64,000 nucleotides of DNA, taken from assembly GCF_014042345.1 (NCBI RefSeq), contig NZ_JACEZT010000001.1, positions 496,001 to 560,000 of the forward strand, in the 5' to 3' direction. Made by a program: the position numbers and the translations under genes. Source of the stretch: Rugamonas brunnea (GTDB lineage Bacteria > Pseudomonadota > Gammaproteobacteria > Burkholderiales > Burkholderiaceae_D). The notes beneath the pieces are model-generated. The model searched no databases. It was given only the letters and a program-made list of their open reading frames with translations, and was not told the DNA's origin. Of this stretch, positions 38,138-47,033 are shown in pieces; within the stretch, counting starts at the first letter, position 1, and every line of letters starts with the position of its first letter.

Positions 38138-38940
38138 CCACACCGCGCCCCCCTGCCGGCACGCCGCCGGCGCCGCCGCCTGCCTGGCCCGTGATCATCC
38201 TGGCCGCGCTGCTGGCCGCGCTGGTGGTGGCCAGCTTCGCCTCGCTGCCGCTGCAATGGCGCGCCTTCTTCACGCTGGACGCCATCGCCAGCATGGGCGA
38301 GTTCCTGGCCGGTTTCGCGCCGCCGGAACTGGGCCTGCCCTTCCTGTCCAAGACCGCCGGCGCGGCCGCCGAAACGCTGGCCATGTCGGCGCTCGGCACG
38401 CTGCTGGCGGCGGCGGCCGGGCTGGCGCTGGCCTTGCCCGCCGCCGGCCGCTTCGGCCGCGTGCTGCGCGCCCCCGTGCGCGCGCTGCTCAACGTGCTGC
38501 GCTCGATTCCTGAACTGGTGTGGGCTTCCATCCTGCTGATCGCCGCCGGCCTGGGGCCGTTCGGCGGCACGCTGGCGCTGGCCGCGCACACCTCGGGCGT
38601 GCTGGGCCGCCTGTTCGCCGACGCGCTGGAGAACGCCGCGCCCCATCCGGAAGCGAGCCTGCGCACCAACGGCGCCGCGCCCATGGCCGCCTTCCTGTAC
38701 GCCACCTTGCCGCAGGCGCTGCCGCAGATGCTGTCCTACACGCTGTACCGCTGGGAGAACAACATCCGCGCGGCCGCCATCCTGGGCGTGGTGGGTGCGG
38801 GCGGACTGGGCCAGATGCTCAAATATCACCTGTCGCTGTTCCAGATGCAGCCGGCGGCCACCGTGATCGCCGCCATGCTGCTGCTGGTGGGGCTGGTGGA
38901 CGCCGTCAGCTTCGGACTGCGGCGCGTGCTGACCCGCTGA
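38134..38940 (+). CDS. PhnE-like ABC permease, second copy
   Basis: 268 residues. It is a diverged paralog of the preceding gene. A Pro-rich N-terminus is followed by membrane segments, RALLNVLRSIPELVWASILL, an EAA-type loop (APMAAFLYATLPQALPQMLSYTLYRWENN) and VVGAGGLGQMLKYHLS. Two different PhnE-type subunits in tandem occur in some phosphonate and phosphite systems. A second ATP-binding gene starts 11 bases later. Confidence 0.85.
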   Translation: MTTPRPPAGTPPAPPPAWPVIILAALLAALVVASFASLPLQWRAFFTLDAIASMGEFLAGFAPPELGLPFLSKTAGAAAETLAMSALGTLLAAAAGLALALPAAGRFGRVLRAPVRALLNVLRSIPELVWASILLIAAGLGPFGGTLALAAHTSGVLGRLFADALENAAPHPEASLRTNGAAPMAAFLYATLPQALPQMLSYTLYRWENNIRAAAILGVVGAGGLGQMLKYHLSLFQMQPAATVIAAMLLLVGLVDAVSFGLRRVLTR

Positions 38941-38951
38941 AAGACACCGCC

Positions 38952-39650
38952 ATGCTCGAACTGCGCCAGCTCACCAAATCCTACGCCAGCGGCCATCCTG
39001 TGCTGGACAAACTCAGCTGGCAATTTCGCGCCGGCGAGTTCGTCGCCATCATGGGCGACTCCGGGGTCGGCAAATCCACGCTGCTGAACCTGATCGCCGG
39101 CCTGGACCAGCCCGACGCCGGCCCAGGCCAGGAAGCGTCGCCCATCCTGGTGGACGGCGTGGCCATGTCCGGCTTGGACGACGACGCGGCCACCCGGCTG
39201 CGGCGCGCCCGCATGGGCTTCATCTTCCAGGCCTTCCACGTGCTGCCCCACCTCACACTGCTGCAGAACGTGGCCCTGCCCCTGCTGCTGAACGGCCTGC
39301 CGCGCGGGCGCGCCGGCCAGATGCTGGAAGCGGTGGGCCTGGGCGGGCGCGGCGCCGACTTCCCGCACCAGTTGTCCGGCGGCGAGCTGCAACGGGTCGC
39401 CATCGCCCGCGCGCTGGTGCACCGGCCGGCGCTGGTGCTGGCCGACGAACCGACCGGCAACCTCGACCCCGACACGGCCGACACCATCCTCACCCTGCTC
39501 CGCCAGGAAATCAAAGCGACCGGCGCCTGCGCCATCATGGTCACCCACTCCCACGCCGCGGCCGCCATGGCCGATAAAACGTTGCAGTTAACGAAACTCG
39601 GCATACAAGAAACAACAATCGTCAATCCGTTTGAGCAAAAAACAAGATAA
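38952..39650 (+). CDS. LolD/MacB-type ABC ATP-binding protein
   Basis: 232 residues from the ATG at 38952. Walker A GDSGVGKST, Q-loop GFIFQAFHVLPHLTLLQNV, signature LSGGELQRVAIARAL, Walker B LVLADEPTGNLDPDTAD. The style is that of LolD/MacB/FtsE proteins, which partner with FtsX-like permeases; none is here. It ends the phn-like operon. Its last 20 codons are unusually A/T-rich (ending in QKTR), unlike the rest of the gene, and the sequence after the stop is AT-rich too. It may serve another permease encoded elsewhere. Confidence 0.85.
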   Translation: MLELRQLTKSYASGHPVLDKLSWQFRAGEFVAIMGDSGVGKSTLLNLIAGLDQPDAGPGQEASPILVDGVAMSGLDDDAATRLRRARMGFIFQAFHVLPHLTLLQNVALPLLLNGLPRGRAGQMLEAVGLGGRGADFPHQLSGGELQRVAIARALVHRPALVLADEPTGNLDPDTADTILTLLRQEIKATGACAIMVTHSHAAAAMADKTLQLTKLGIQETTIVNPFEQKTR

Positions 39651-39726
39651 TTTTTTTATCAAATCATCCTATCCAATTCTCTCCGTAGTATTATTGAAAG
39701 TAACTTGCTTGGTTATCAAGAATGTT

Positions 39727-39768
39727 GAGCCGCATTCCACATTCGGGAACCGAAATGTGGGATGGCTC
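39727..39768 (+). ncRNA. Long hairpin upstream of small HTH gene (possible RNA element)
   Basis: GAGCC ... ATTCCACA-TTCGG, a GAA loop, then CCGAA-A-TGTGGGAT-GGCTC. It forms an imperfect stem of about 18 bp with one small bulge and one GC mismatch pair. It lies 52 bases before the ATG at 39821. No T run follows. It could be a leader structure or a transcription barrier after the ABC operon. Confidence 0.45.
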
Positions 39769-39820
39769 GCCAGCGAGGACACGCCAACCCAACCACGTTT
39801 TTGAGCAAAGGAGGAGCAAA

Positions 39821-40108
39821 ATGAACGTACGGCAAAAAAAGTTGGAGTTGATCGAGGCCATGAACCGGGCTCGCGCGCTCGAACCGTCCAGCTTTGTCCC
39901 GAACAAGCTGCTGGACACGTTGATCGAGAAGATGAACCTGAAGAACGATGCGGAGCTGTGCCGCGTACTTGAAGTGCAGCCGCCCATCATCAGCAAGATC
40001 CGGCATCGCAAGCTGGCCGTCGGGGCCACCATCTTATTGCGTATGCACGAGAAATCGGACATCAGTATCCGAGAATTGAAGGAATTGTCGACCGCTTCCA
40101 TGCACTGA
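39821..40108 (+). CDS. Small HTH-like regulator, hypothetical
   Basis: 95 residues. The ATG at 39821 follows AAGGAGGAG. The mid part LIEKMNLKNDAELCRVLEVQ then PPIISKIRHRKLAVGATILL looks like a helix-turn-helix of the Cro/CI type: LCRVLEV ... PPIISKIRHRK as recognition pair. The C-terminus MHEKSDISIRELKEL is amphipathic. Similar short proteins are familiar from Oxalobacteraceae, but I know of no function. It stands alone between the ABC operon and the molybdoenzyme gene. Confidence 0.62.
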   Translation: MNVRQKKLELIEAMNRARALEPSSFVPNKLLDTLIEKMNLKNDAELCRVLEVQPPIISKIRHRKLAVGATILLRMHEKSDISIRELKELSTASMH

Positions 40109-40134
40109 GCAGCCCCGCTGACCTTGCGATGCCA

Positions 40135-40160
40135 GGCGCCGGCATGCGGTTTCCGGCGCC
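40135..40160 (+). terminator. Hairpin after small HTH gene
   Basis: GGCGCCGG (40135-40142), 10-base loop, CCGGCGCC (40153-40160). A strong 8-bp stem 27 bases after the stop; no T run, so any termination would be weak or factor-assisted. Confidence 0.45.
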
Positions 40161-40446
40161 CCACCTGCGCCACAGAGAAAACTAGCAGCGAGCCTGCCGT
40201 TTATCCGCACCACTCTTTCAACGTCCAGCCCAAACCCCGCTGAACGACGTTTCAAAGTAATCAATAGTCATCCTTCTTCTGTAACTTCATCACAGTTCAA
40301 CTGCACCGCTTTTGTAACTAACGGTTATCCAGCCGCGATACTGTAGCAATTGCCATCCCCATCCTTCCGTGATAAGCGCAGCGCTTGTCTACGCCCTCCG
40401 GCAAGACCACCGTCCTTGTTGCGGAAAAATACACGAAATAGCGCTG
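40161..40446. other. Intergenic region before molybdoenzyme gene
   Basis: The 440-base gap between the HTH gene and 40549 contains a 3' hairpin and a promoter, listed separately. The remaining sequence is moderately AT-rich without a convincing ORF or RNA gene. Confidence 0.4.
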
Positions 40447-40475
40447 TTTCCAAAAAATCAATGAGGCACTATACT
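40447..40475 (+). promoter_or_regulatory. Promoter of the molybdoenzyme gene
   Basis: TTTCCA (40447-40452), 17-base spacer, TATACT (40470-40475). The leader to the ATG at 40549 is about 67 bases. Confidence 0.62.
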
Positions 40476-40548
40476 GCCCACTTCCCGGCGGCCGGCTGCG
40501 CGCCGCGACGGGGTAGTCATTTCTGCAAACATCCACGGAGCACGCCGC

Positions 40549-42876
40549 ATGAACGACATCAAGCCTGGCCGCATCGAACCCTACGCGCACGCCGCCGCAG
40601 GCTGGGGGGCGTTGAAGCAGGTGGCGATCAACCTGGTGCGCGAGAAAGTCAGCGGCGGCAACTACCGCAGCCTGCTGGCGCAGAACCAGCCCGACGGCTT
40701 CGACTGTCCCGGCTGCGCCTGGCCCGACCGCGTGCACACGTCCACCTTCGAATTCTGCGAAAACGGCGTCAAGGCCGTGGCGGCCGAAGCGACCAGCAAG
40801 CGCGTGCCGCCCGAATTCTTCGCACGCCACCCCGTGGGCGCGCTGCTGCAGCAGTCCGACTATGAACTGGAGCAGCACGGCCGCCTCACCGATCCGCTGG
40901 TGTACGACCCGGCCAGCGACAAATACCTGCCCATTTCCTGGGATGGCGCGTTCGACCTGATCGCGCGCCACCTGAAGGCGCTGCCCGATCCGAACCAGGC
41001 CGCGTTCTACACCTCGGGCCGCACCGGCAACGAGGCCGCGTTCCTGTTCCAGCTATTCGTGCGCATGTACGGCACCAACAACTTCCCCGACTGCTCCAAC
41101 ATGTGCCACGAACCCACCAGCCGCGGCCTGCCCGGCACCGTGGGCACCGGCAAGGGCACCGTCACGCTGGACGATTTCGAGCATGCGGATACGCTGCTGA
41201 TCTTCGGCCAGAACCCGGCCACCAACCACCCGCGCATGCTGGGCGAACTGCGCGACTGCGCCAAACGGGGCGCCACCATCGTCTCCATCAATCCGCTGCG
41301 CGAGCGGGGGCTGGAGCGCTTCACCTCGCCGTCGCACCCGATCGAGATGCTGACCAATTCCAGCACCGCGATCGGCTCGCTGTTCATCCAGCCGCGCCTG
41401 GGCGGCGACTTCGCGCTGATCAAGGCTGTGGCCAAGGGCTTGCTGGAACTGGACGACGCGGCCCGCGCGGCCGGCCAGCAGCGCCTGCTGGACGTGGACT
41501 TCATCGCCGAACACACCAGCGGCTTCGAAGCCTTCGCCGACGATTTGCGCCAGCAGGACTGGCAGCAGCTGATCGACGAATCGGGCGTGCCGCGCGAGCA
41601 GATCGACCGCCTGACGCACATCTATGCCCACGGCCAGCGCGTGATCGCCACCTGGGGCATGGGCCTGACCCAGCACAAAGGCGCCGTGGCCACGATCCAG
41701 ATGCTGTCCAACCTGATGATGATGCGCGGGAATATCGGCCGCCAGGGCGCGGGCCTGTGCCCCGTGCGCGGCCACTCCAACGTGCAGGGCGACCGCACCA
41801 TGGGCATCGAGGAAAAGCCCACCGCCGCCTTCCTCGACCGCCTGGGCCAGGTGTTCGGCTTCACGCCGCCGCGCGCACACGGCTACGACGTGGTGGCCAC
41901 CATCCAGGCCATGTTGGACGGCAAAGTGAAAGTGTTCTTCGGCATGGGCGGCAACTTCGCCATGGCCACGCCCGACACGCCGCTGACCTTCGCCGCCCTG
42001 CGCGCCTGCGAGCTGACCGTACACGTGGCCACCAAGCTCAATCGCAGCCATCTGGTGCACGGCAAGGCCGCGCTGCTGCTGCCCACGCTGGGCCGCACCG
42101 AGATCGACCTGCAGCACGGCGTGGCGCAAGGCGTGACGGTGGAGGATTCGATGAGCATGGTGCACCTGTCCTACGGCGGCAACCCGCCCGCCTCGCCCAA
42201 CCTGCTGTCGGAGACGGCCATCGTGGCGCGCATGGCCCACGCCACGCTGGGCAGCGCGCAGGTCGACTGGAACTGGTACGCGGCCGATTACGCCCGCATC
42301 CGCGACGCCGTAGCAAAGGTGTTCGATGACTTCTTCGACTTCAACGCGCGCGTGGCCAAGCCGGGCGGCTTCCACCTGAAAGTGGCGTCCCGCGCGCGCG
42401 AGTGGCGCACGCCCAGCGGCCGGGCCCAGTTCCTGGTGCGCGCCGTGGACACGGACACCCCGATCCACCGCGCCCGCGCCATCCACGGCGAGCGCCTGAT
42501 GACGCTGATGACGGCGCGCTCGCACGACCAGTACAACACCACCATCTACGGCATGGACGACCGCTACCGCGGCGTGTACGGCATGCGCCGCGTGGTCTTC
42601 ATCAACCGCGCCGACATGGAGATGCTGGGATTGCAGACAGGCGGCTGGGTGGACATGGTGAGCGTGTGGGACGATGGCGTGGAGCGCCGCGCGGACGGCT
42701 TCCTGCTGGTGGAATACGACATCCCGCGCGGCTGCCTGGGCGCCTACTTCCCCGAGACGAACGCGCTGGTGCCGCTGCACAGCACCGCCGACGGCGCCGG
42801 CACGCCGACGTCCAAATCGATTCCGGTGCTGCTGTATCCCGTCAACGCGCCTGTCAGCGCGCCAGCCGGCGCCTGA
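40549..42876 (+). CDS. FdhF/YdeP-family molybdopterin oxidoreductase
   Basis: 775 residues from the ATG at 40549 with CGGAG upstream. The family is the FdhF/YdeP (TIGR01701) type. N-terminal FDCPGCAWPDR and FEFCENGVKAVA supply cysteines for one Fe-S cluster. DCSNMCHEPTSRGLPGTVG, FGQNPATNHPRMLGELRDC, and CPVRGHSNVQGDRTMGI follow for the bis-MGD cofactor. A C-terminal MopB domain has SHDQYNTTIYGMDDRYRGV. No Tat signal is visible, so it is cytosolic. The electron donor is unknown; E. coli YdeP is linked to acid resistance. The convergent fdhD gene one base away fits a molybdoenzyme needing sulfuration. Confidence 0.9.
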   Translation: MNDIKPGRIEPYAHAAAGWGALKQVAINLVREKVSGGNYRSLLAQNQPDGFDCPGCAWPDRVHTSTFEFCENGVKAVAAEATSKRVPPEFFARHPVGALLQQSDYELEQHGRLTDPLVYDPASDKYLPISWDGAFDLIARHLKALPDPNQAAFYTSGRTGNEAAFLFQLFVRMYGTNNFPDCSNMCHEPTSRGLPGTVGTGKGTVTLDDFEHADTLLIFGQNPATNHPRMLGELRDCAKRGATIVSINPLRERGLERFTSPSHPIEMLTNSSTAIGSLFIQPRLGGDFALIKAVAKGLLELDDAARAAGQQRLLDVDFIAEHTSGFEAFADDLRQQDWQQLIDESGVPREQIDRLTHIYAHGQRVIATWGMGLTQHKGAVATIQMLSNLMMMRGNIGRQGAGLCPVRGHSNVQGDRTMGIEEKPTAAFLDRLGQVFGFTPPRAHGYDVVATIQAMLDGKVKVFFGMGGNFAMATPDTPLTFAALRACELTVHVATKLNRSHLVHGKAALLLPTLGRTEIDLQHGVAQGVTVEDSMSMVHLSYGGNPPASPNLLSETAIVARMAHATLGSAQVDWNWYAADYARIRDAVAKVFDDFFDFNARVAKPGGFHLKVASRAREWRTPSGRAQFLVRAVDTDTPIHRARAIHGERLMTLMTARSHDQYNTTIYGMDDRYRGVYGMRRVVFINRADMEMLGLQTGGWVDMVSVWDDGVERRADGFLLVEYDIPRGCLGAYFPETNALVPLHSTADGAGTPTSKSIPVLLYPVNAPVSAPAGA

Positions 42877-42877
42877 A

Positions 42878-43681
42878 TCAGGCGTACTGCACGCAGCCGT
42901 CCTCGCGGCAGAAGCTCACCAGCACGAGGCCGGCCCGTTCGGCGATATCGATCGCCAGCGTGCTGGGCGCGGAGATGGTGGCCAGCATGGGGATGTGCAT
43001 GCGCGCGGCCTTGCGCACCAGCTCGTAGCTGGCGCGGCTGGAGAGGAACACGAAGCCACGCCCCATGTCCTCGCCCTGCCGTGCCAGGTGGCCGATCAGT
43101 TTGTCGAGCGCGTTGTGGCGTCCCACGTCTTCGAATACGTGGACGATGGCGCCGTCCGGGCGGCACCAGGCGGCCGCATGGACGCCGCCCGTGGCGTGCA
43201 TCAATGACTGGTGTTGCGTCAGTTCGCTGGCGGCGCGCGCCACGGCCGGCGCGGGCGCGTGTTCCAGCGCTGGCGCGGCGATGCGCGGCGGACGCAAATC
43301 CAGCTGCGCCAGGCTCTCCACGCCGCACACACCGCAGCCGCTGCGGCCGGCCAGCGTGCGGCGCCGCTCCTTCAGGCGCATGAAGGCTTGCTGGCTGATG
43401 GTCAGTTCCACTTCGGCGCCGTCGCAGTTCTCGCGCAGCACCAGGTCGTAAATGTCGTCGCGATGATCGACCACGCCTTCGGACAAGGCGAAACCAAGCG
43501 CAAACGCTTCCAGGTCGCGCGGGGTGGCCATCATCACGGCTTGCGACACGCCGTTGAACACCAGCGCCACCGGCATTTCCTCGACCACGCGGTCGATGGT
43601 GCGCGATTGGGCCTGGCCCTGATGGCGCACCACGGTCCGCTGCTGGAAGCCGTCCCGTTCCAGCTCTGTGTCAAATAGCAT
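42878..43681 (-). CDS. fdhD: Formate dehydrogenase accessory sulfurtransferase FdhD
   Basis: 267 residues from the ATG at 43681 with GGAGG upstream. It transfers sulfur from IscS to the molybdenum cofactor of formate dehydrogenases. The conserved Cys pair is in RSGCGVCG (Cys116, Cys119). TPRDLEAFALGFALSEGV, HATGGVHAAAW, FEDVGRHNALDKLIG and FVFLSSRASYELVRKAA are typical FdhD. It is convergent with the molybdoenzyme gene, with a single base between stops. Confidence 0.95.
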   Translation of the reverse strand: MLFDTELERDGFQQRTVVRHQGQAQSRTIDRVVEEMPVALVFNGVSQAVMMATPRDLEAFALGFALSEGVVDHRDDIYDLVLRENCDGAEVELTISQQAFMRLKERRRTLAGRSGCGVCGVESLAQLDLRPPRIAAPALEHAPAPAVARAASELTQHQSLMHATGGVHAAAWCRPDGAIVHVFEDVGRHNALDKLIGHLARQGEDMGRGFVFLSSRASYELVRKAARMHIPMLATISAPSTLAIDIAERAGLVLVSFCREDGCVQYA

Positions 43682-43742
43682 GCCGCCTCCGCGCTCGTAT
43701 CATGTTGCCATGATACATGCGCCGCGGCGGCAGCGCAGCTCC

Positions 43743-44510
43743 TCAGGCGCCTTCGCCGGCCACGCCGTAATGACGGGCGTAGCGGTTATCGAGGTTCCCC
43801 AGCGGCAGCAGCAGGAACAGGTCGGCGCTTTCGAAATCAGGATCCCAGGCCGGTTCGCCGCAGATCCACGCGCCCGAGCGCATATAGCCTTTCAGCAGCG
43901 GCGGCACTTGCGCCTTGGCGGCCGCTTCCAGTTTGCTGATCGGGAATGGCAGGTGGGGCGTGACGCGGTACTCGGGCGGGGCGATGTGCTGGGTAGCCAG
44001 CGCCTGGTAGACGGCGACGGCGTTATGGCCGCCATCGGCCAGGCTGATGCTGGCGCAGCCGATCAGGTAATCGCACTGTTCGCGGCGCATGTATTCGGCC
44101 AGGCCCGACCACAGCAGCATGATGACGCTGCCGCCACGGTAATCGGGATGAATGCAGGCGCGCCCCGCTTCCACCATGCGGCCACGCAGGTTGTTCAGGC
44201 GGCCCAGGTCGAATTCGTTCTCGGAGTACAGCCGGCCCAGCTTGCGCGCGCGCGTGGGGCTCAACAGGCGGTAGGTGCCCACCACTTTCAGCGTATTGGT
44301 GTCGCGCACGATCAGGTGATCGCAGTGCTCGTCGAATTCATCGCTGTCGAGACCATCCTCGCGTGCCAGCGAGCTCAGTCCCATCGTTTCGATGAACACT
44401 TTATAGCGCAAGCGCTGCACTTCGCGCAGCTCTTCCGGTGTGCTTGCCATGCTGAGGACCAGCTTGGCCGACGCTGCCCTGACGTCTGCTTGTACGATCG
44501 AATGTTGCAT
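43743..44510 (-). CDS. olsB: OlsB-like N-acyltransferase (GNAT/acyl-transferase)
   Basis: 255 residues from the ATG at 44510 with AAGGA upstream. Landmarks of L-ornithine N-acyltransferase-like proteins: EVQRLRYKVFIETMG, HLIVRDTNTLKVVGTYRLLSP, FDLGRLNNLRGRMVEAGRAC, IHPDYRGGSVIMLLWSGLAEY and LLKGYMRSGAWICGEPAWD. OlsB makes lyso-ornithine lipid from ornithine and acyl-ACP. OlsA is not in the window. It may instead acylate another amine, so the substrate is inferred from the family. Same strand as fdhD, 61 bases upstream of it. Confidence 0.8.
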   Translation of the reverse strand: MQHSIVQADVRAASAKLVLSMASTPEELREVQRLRYKVFIETMGLSSLAREDGLDSDEFDEHCDHLIVRDTNTLKVVGTYRLLSPTRARKLGRLYSENEFDLGRLNNLRGRMVEAGRACIHPDYRGGSVIMLLWSGLAEYMRREQCDYLIGCASISLADGGHNAVAVYQALATQHIAPPEYRVTPHLPFPISKLEAAAKAQVPPLLKGYMRSGAWICGEPAWDPDFESADLFLLLPLGNLDNRYARHYGVAGEGA

Positions 44511-44616
44511 GCTTCATCCTTTCAGTGGGTGACGAAGCAAGCGTAACGGTCTAATACTTCAGGAAAATGACAGCAAGGTGTCGGTTCCGTGACATCAGGG
44601 CAGTGTTGTTTTTTTG

Positions 44617-45378
44617 TTAGTCTTTCTTAGGACGGCCCGTCTTCAGTTGCGGCAGCGCGGACAGCACGTTCTGCAGCGTGGCCAGGTCGATCTGGCTGAT
44701 CAGGGCCACGCCAATGCGCAGCAACTCGCTCTTTTTGATCTCGAAGCCGGCCTTCAGGCAGGCTTTCTTCACCTGGCCCAGCACTGCGTATTCCTGCTCC
44801 GGCATGGTGAAGCTGTCGCGCACCAGCTTGTCCTTGCGCTGCTTGTCCTTGGCCGGCTCCACCGGACGGGCGGCGGGCGCCTTGGCGTCGCTCTTGGCTG
44901 CGGCCTTCGGGGCGCCCTTCACGGCAGCCTTGGCGGCCGGCTTGGCGGCTGGCTTGGACGCCGGCTTCGATGCCGGCTTGGCGGCCGCTTTCGGCGCCGC
45001 CTTGACAGCCGTCTTGGCGACTGGCTTGGCTGCAACCTTGGATGCAACGGCCTTCGCTGCCGCTTTCGGCGCCGGTTTTGCGGCCGGTTTTGCTGCCGGT
45101 TTTGCGGCCGCATTTGCAGCAGGCTTGGCGGCTGGCTTAGCGGCTGGTTTAGCGGCCGGCTTCACTGCCGCTTTCGCCGTAGCCTTGGCCACTGGCTTGG
45201 CCGCCGCTTTCGCAGCAGGCTTGGCGGCTGGGGTAGCAGCGCCCGCGCGCGCGGCCGGCTTGGCCTTGGCGGCTGGCGCTTTGACCTCTGGCGCCTTGAC
45301 CATTTTTGGCAGCGGCGCCGCCTTGCCGTTGGCGACCGGGCCGCCGGCCGTGGATTTCATGGCGATTGCTTTGCTCAT
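44617..45378 (-). CDS. Alanine/lysine repeat histone H1-like protein with C-terminal domain
   Basis: 253 residues from the ATG at 45378, five bases after AGGAG. Residues about 30-170 are a long run of PAAKPAAK-type repeats, highly basic, like bacterial histone H1-like proteins and AlgP. The last 75 residues are different and non-repetitive: RDSFTMPEQEYAVLGQVKKA then CLKAGFEIKKSELLRIG, a compact helical domain. The repeat tract probably binds DNA or RNA. The repeats can change copy number by slippage. Function is inferred from composition. Confidence 0.75.
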   Translation of the reverse strand: MSKAIAMKSTAGGPVANGKAAPLPKMVKAPEVKAPAAKAKPAARAGAATPAAKPAAKAAAKPVAKATAKAAVKPAAKPAAKPAAKPAANAAAKPAAKPAAKPAPKAAAKAVASKVAAKPVAKTAVKAAPKAAAKPASKPASKPAAKPAAKAAVKGAPKAAAKSDAKAPAARPVEPAKDKQRKDKLVRDSFTMPEQEYAVLGQVKKACLKAGFEIKKSELLRIGVALISQIDLATLQNVLSALPQLKTGRPKKD

Positions 45379-45460
45379 CATCACTCCTCGTTAACAATAT
45401 AAACAATATATACTATTTTCGAAGGTTTTGTTTGAGCAATATCACATCAGGCCACCCATT

Positions 45461-46915
45461 TCAGCCGTTGGCACGGATGCTGAAGTCCACCCCCACCTCG
45501 TCCCACAGCTCCTGCTCCTTCTCCATCCAGTACGACACGGTGGGATGGTCGGCCACCCAGTCGCGCCGGATTTCCAGCTCGATGCGGTTCTTCATGCGCA
45601 GCTTGAGCTGGCGGAAATCGACGTCGATCCGCGCATGCATGAACAGGATGGCCAGCCGCAGCGCCACCACCGCCTTGGCGAAATCGGGTTCGGCCAGCGC
45701 CTCGCCCACCTTGCGCAGGTTGCCCTTCTGGGCCACGATCAAGCGGCTCATGGTCTTCTGCTCGCGCGTGGTGAAGCCCGGCAGGTCGGCATTCTCGATC
45801 ATGTAGGCTGCATGCTTGTGGTAGCCCGTTTGCGACACCACCATGCCCACTTCGTGCAGCAGCGCGCTCCAGAACAGCGGCCGCGTGTAGCTGTCGGAGG
45901 CCGGCTTCATTTGCGCGTACAAGGCCAGCGCGTCGTTCGCCACCCGTTCGGCGCGGCCCTCGTCGACATGGAATTTCTGCTGGAACGCGCGCACCGACTG
46001 CTCGCGCCGGTCACGCTTGGTCGAACGCAGGTACAAGTCCCACATCACGCCCATGCGCAAGCCCGCCTCGATCGGCTGCACCACGGGGATATCCAGTTCG
46101 TGCACCAGCGCGATCATGATGGCCAGGCCGCCGATGATGGTGCCGGCCCGCTCCGGCCGCAACCCGGTCAGCTCGATCTTGCTCACATGGCCGATCTGGA
46201 TGAAGCGCTGCTTGAGCGCTTCCAGCGTGGCGGCGTTCATCTCGCGCCCGATGCCGTTCTTGACGATGATTTCGGCCAGCGTGCGCGCCGTGCCCGAGGA
46301 ACCATAGCACTGGCGCCAGTATTGGGGATGGTAAGGCGGCGCCGCGTCCTCCAGATGGCTGCGGGCCGACAGGATGGCCGCCTCGAACGACGGCGCGTCG
46401 ATGCGCCCGCCGACGAAGAACGACAGGCTTTGCTTGACCGTGCCCAGGCTGAACGACTCGACCCGCTCGATTTCCTGGCCGCGCCCCAGTATCAACTCGG
46501 TGGAGCCGCCGCCGATGTCGATCACCAGCCGCCGCTCGCCCGGCAGCGCCAGTGCGTTGGACACGCCCATGTAGATCAGACGCCCCTCCTCCTCACCGGA
46601 GATCACTTCGATGGGGTAACCGATGGCCTGTTCGGCCAACGGCAGGAAGGCGGCCACGTTGCGCGCGACCCGCATGGCGGAAGTGGCGACCACGCGCACG
46701 GCTTCGAGCTGGTAGGCGGCCAGCGTGACACGGAAACTCTTGAGGCAGTTCAGGGCCGCTTGCATGGCCGCCTCGGTCAGGTTGCCGTTGGCATCCAGGC
46801 CGGCGGCCAGCCGGATCGGCTCGCGCACGCTCTTGAGCACGCGGATCGCTTCGCCGTCGTGTTTGCCGATGTGCAGGCGGAAGCTGTTGGAACCTAAATC
46901 TACTGCTGCATACAT
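45461..46915 (-). CDS. ppx: Exopolyphosphatase
   Basis: 484 residues from the ATG at 46915; the frame extends to 47020 but lacks a good start. It hydrolyses terminal phosphate from polyphosphate (or pppGpp). ASKHA fold: AAVDLGSNSFRLHIG (phosphate loop 1), SAMRVARN, GEEEGRLIYMGV, VIDIGGGSTELILG (phosphate loop 2), and YGSSGTARTLAEI. The C-terminal HD-like domain has FWSALLHEVGMVVSQTGYHKHAAYMI. Length and domain layout match Ppx rather than short GppA. It stands without ppk nearby. Confidence 0.93.
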   Translation of the reverse strand: MYAAVDLGSNSFRLHIGKHDGEAIRVLKSVREPIRLAAGLDANGNLTEAAMQAALNCLKSFRVTLAAYQLEAVRVVATSAMRVARNVAAFLPLAEQAIGYPIEVISGEEEGRLIYMGVSNALALPGERRLVIDIGGGSTELILGRGQEIERVESFSLGTVKQSLSFFVGGRIDAPSFEAAILSARSHLEDAAPPYHPQYWRQCYGSSGTARTLAEIIVKNGIGREMNAATLEALKQRFIQIGHVSKIELTGLRPERAGTIIGGLAIMIALVHELDIPVVQPIEAGLRMGVMWDLYLRSTKRDRREQSVRAFQQKFHVDEGRAERVANDALALYAQMKPASDSYTRPLFWSALLHEVGMVVSQTGYHKHAAYMIENADLPGFTTREQKTMSRLIVAQKGNLRKVGEALAEPDFAKAVVALRLAILFMHARIDVDFRQLKLRMKNRIELEIRRDWVADHPTVSYWMEKEQELWDEVGVDFSIRANG

Positions 46916-47033
46916 AGGAGAAGCCTCTTTTCTGATGAACACCGCGAAGGCTTTCAGAATATCAGGTGAAAAATCCTCACACAGTAAGCGTCTTTTGTGA
47001 CGGGCCGATGACAGCGGCACCGGTGCGCACGGC

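Noticed and set aside
43065..43678. Long plus-strand frames over fdhD
   Set aside because: They lie antisense to a clear FdhD protein, lack ribosome binding sites and have shadow-type Arg/Ala-rich composition.
44919..45113. Basic Gln/Arg-rich minus-strand frame within the AK-repeat gene
   Set aside because: A frame-shifted reading of the PAAK repeats.
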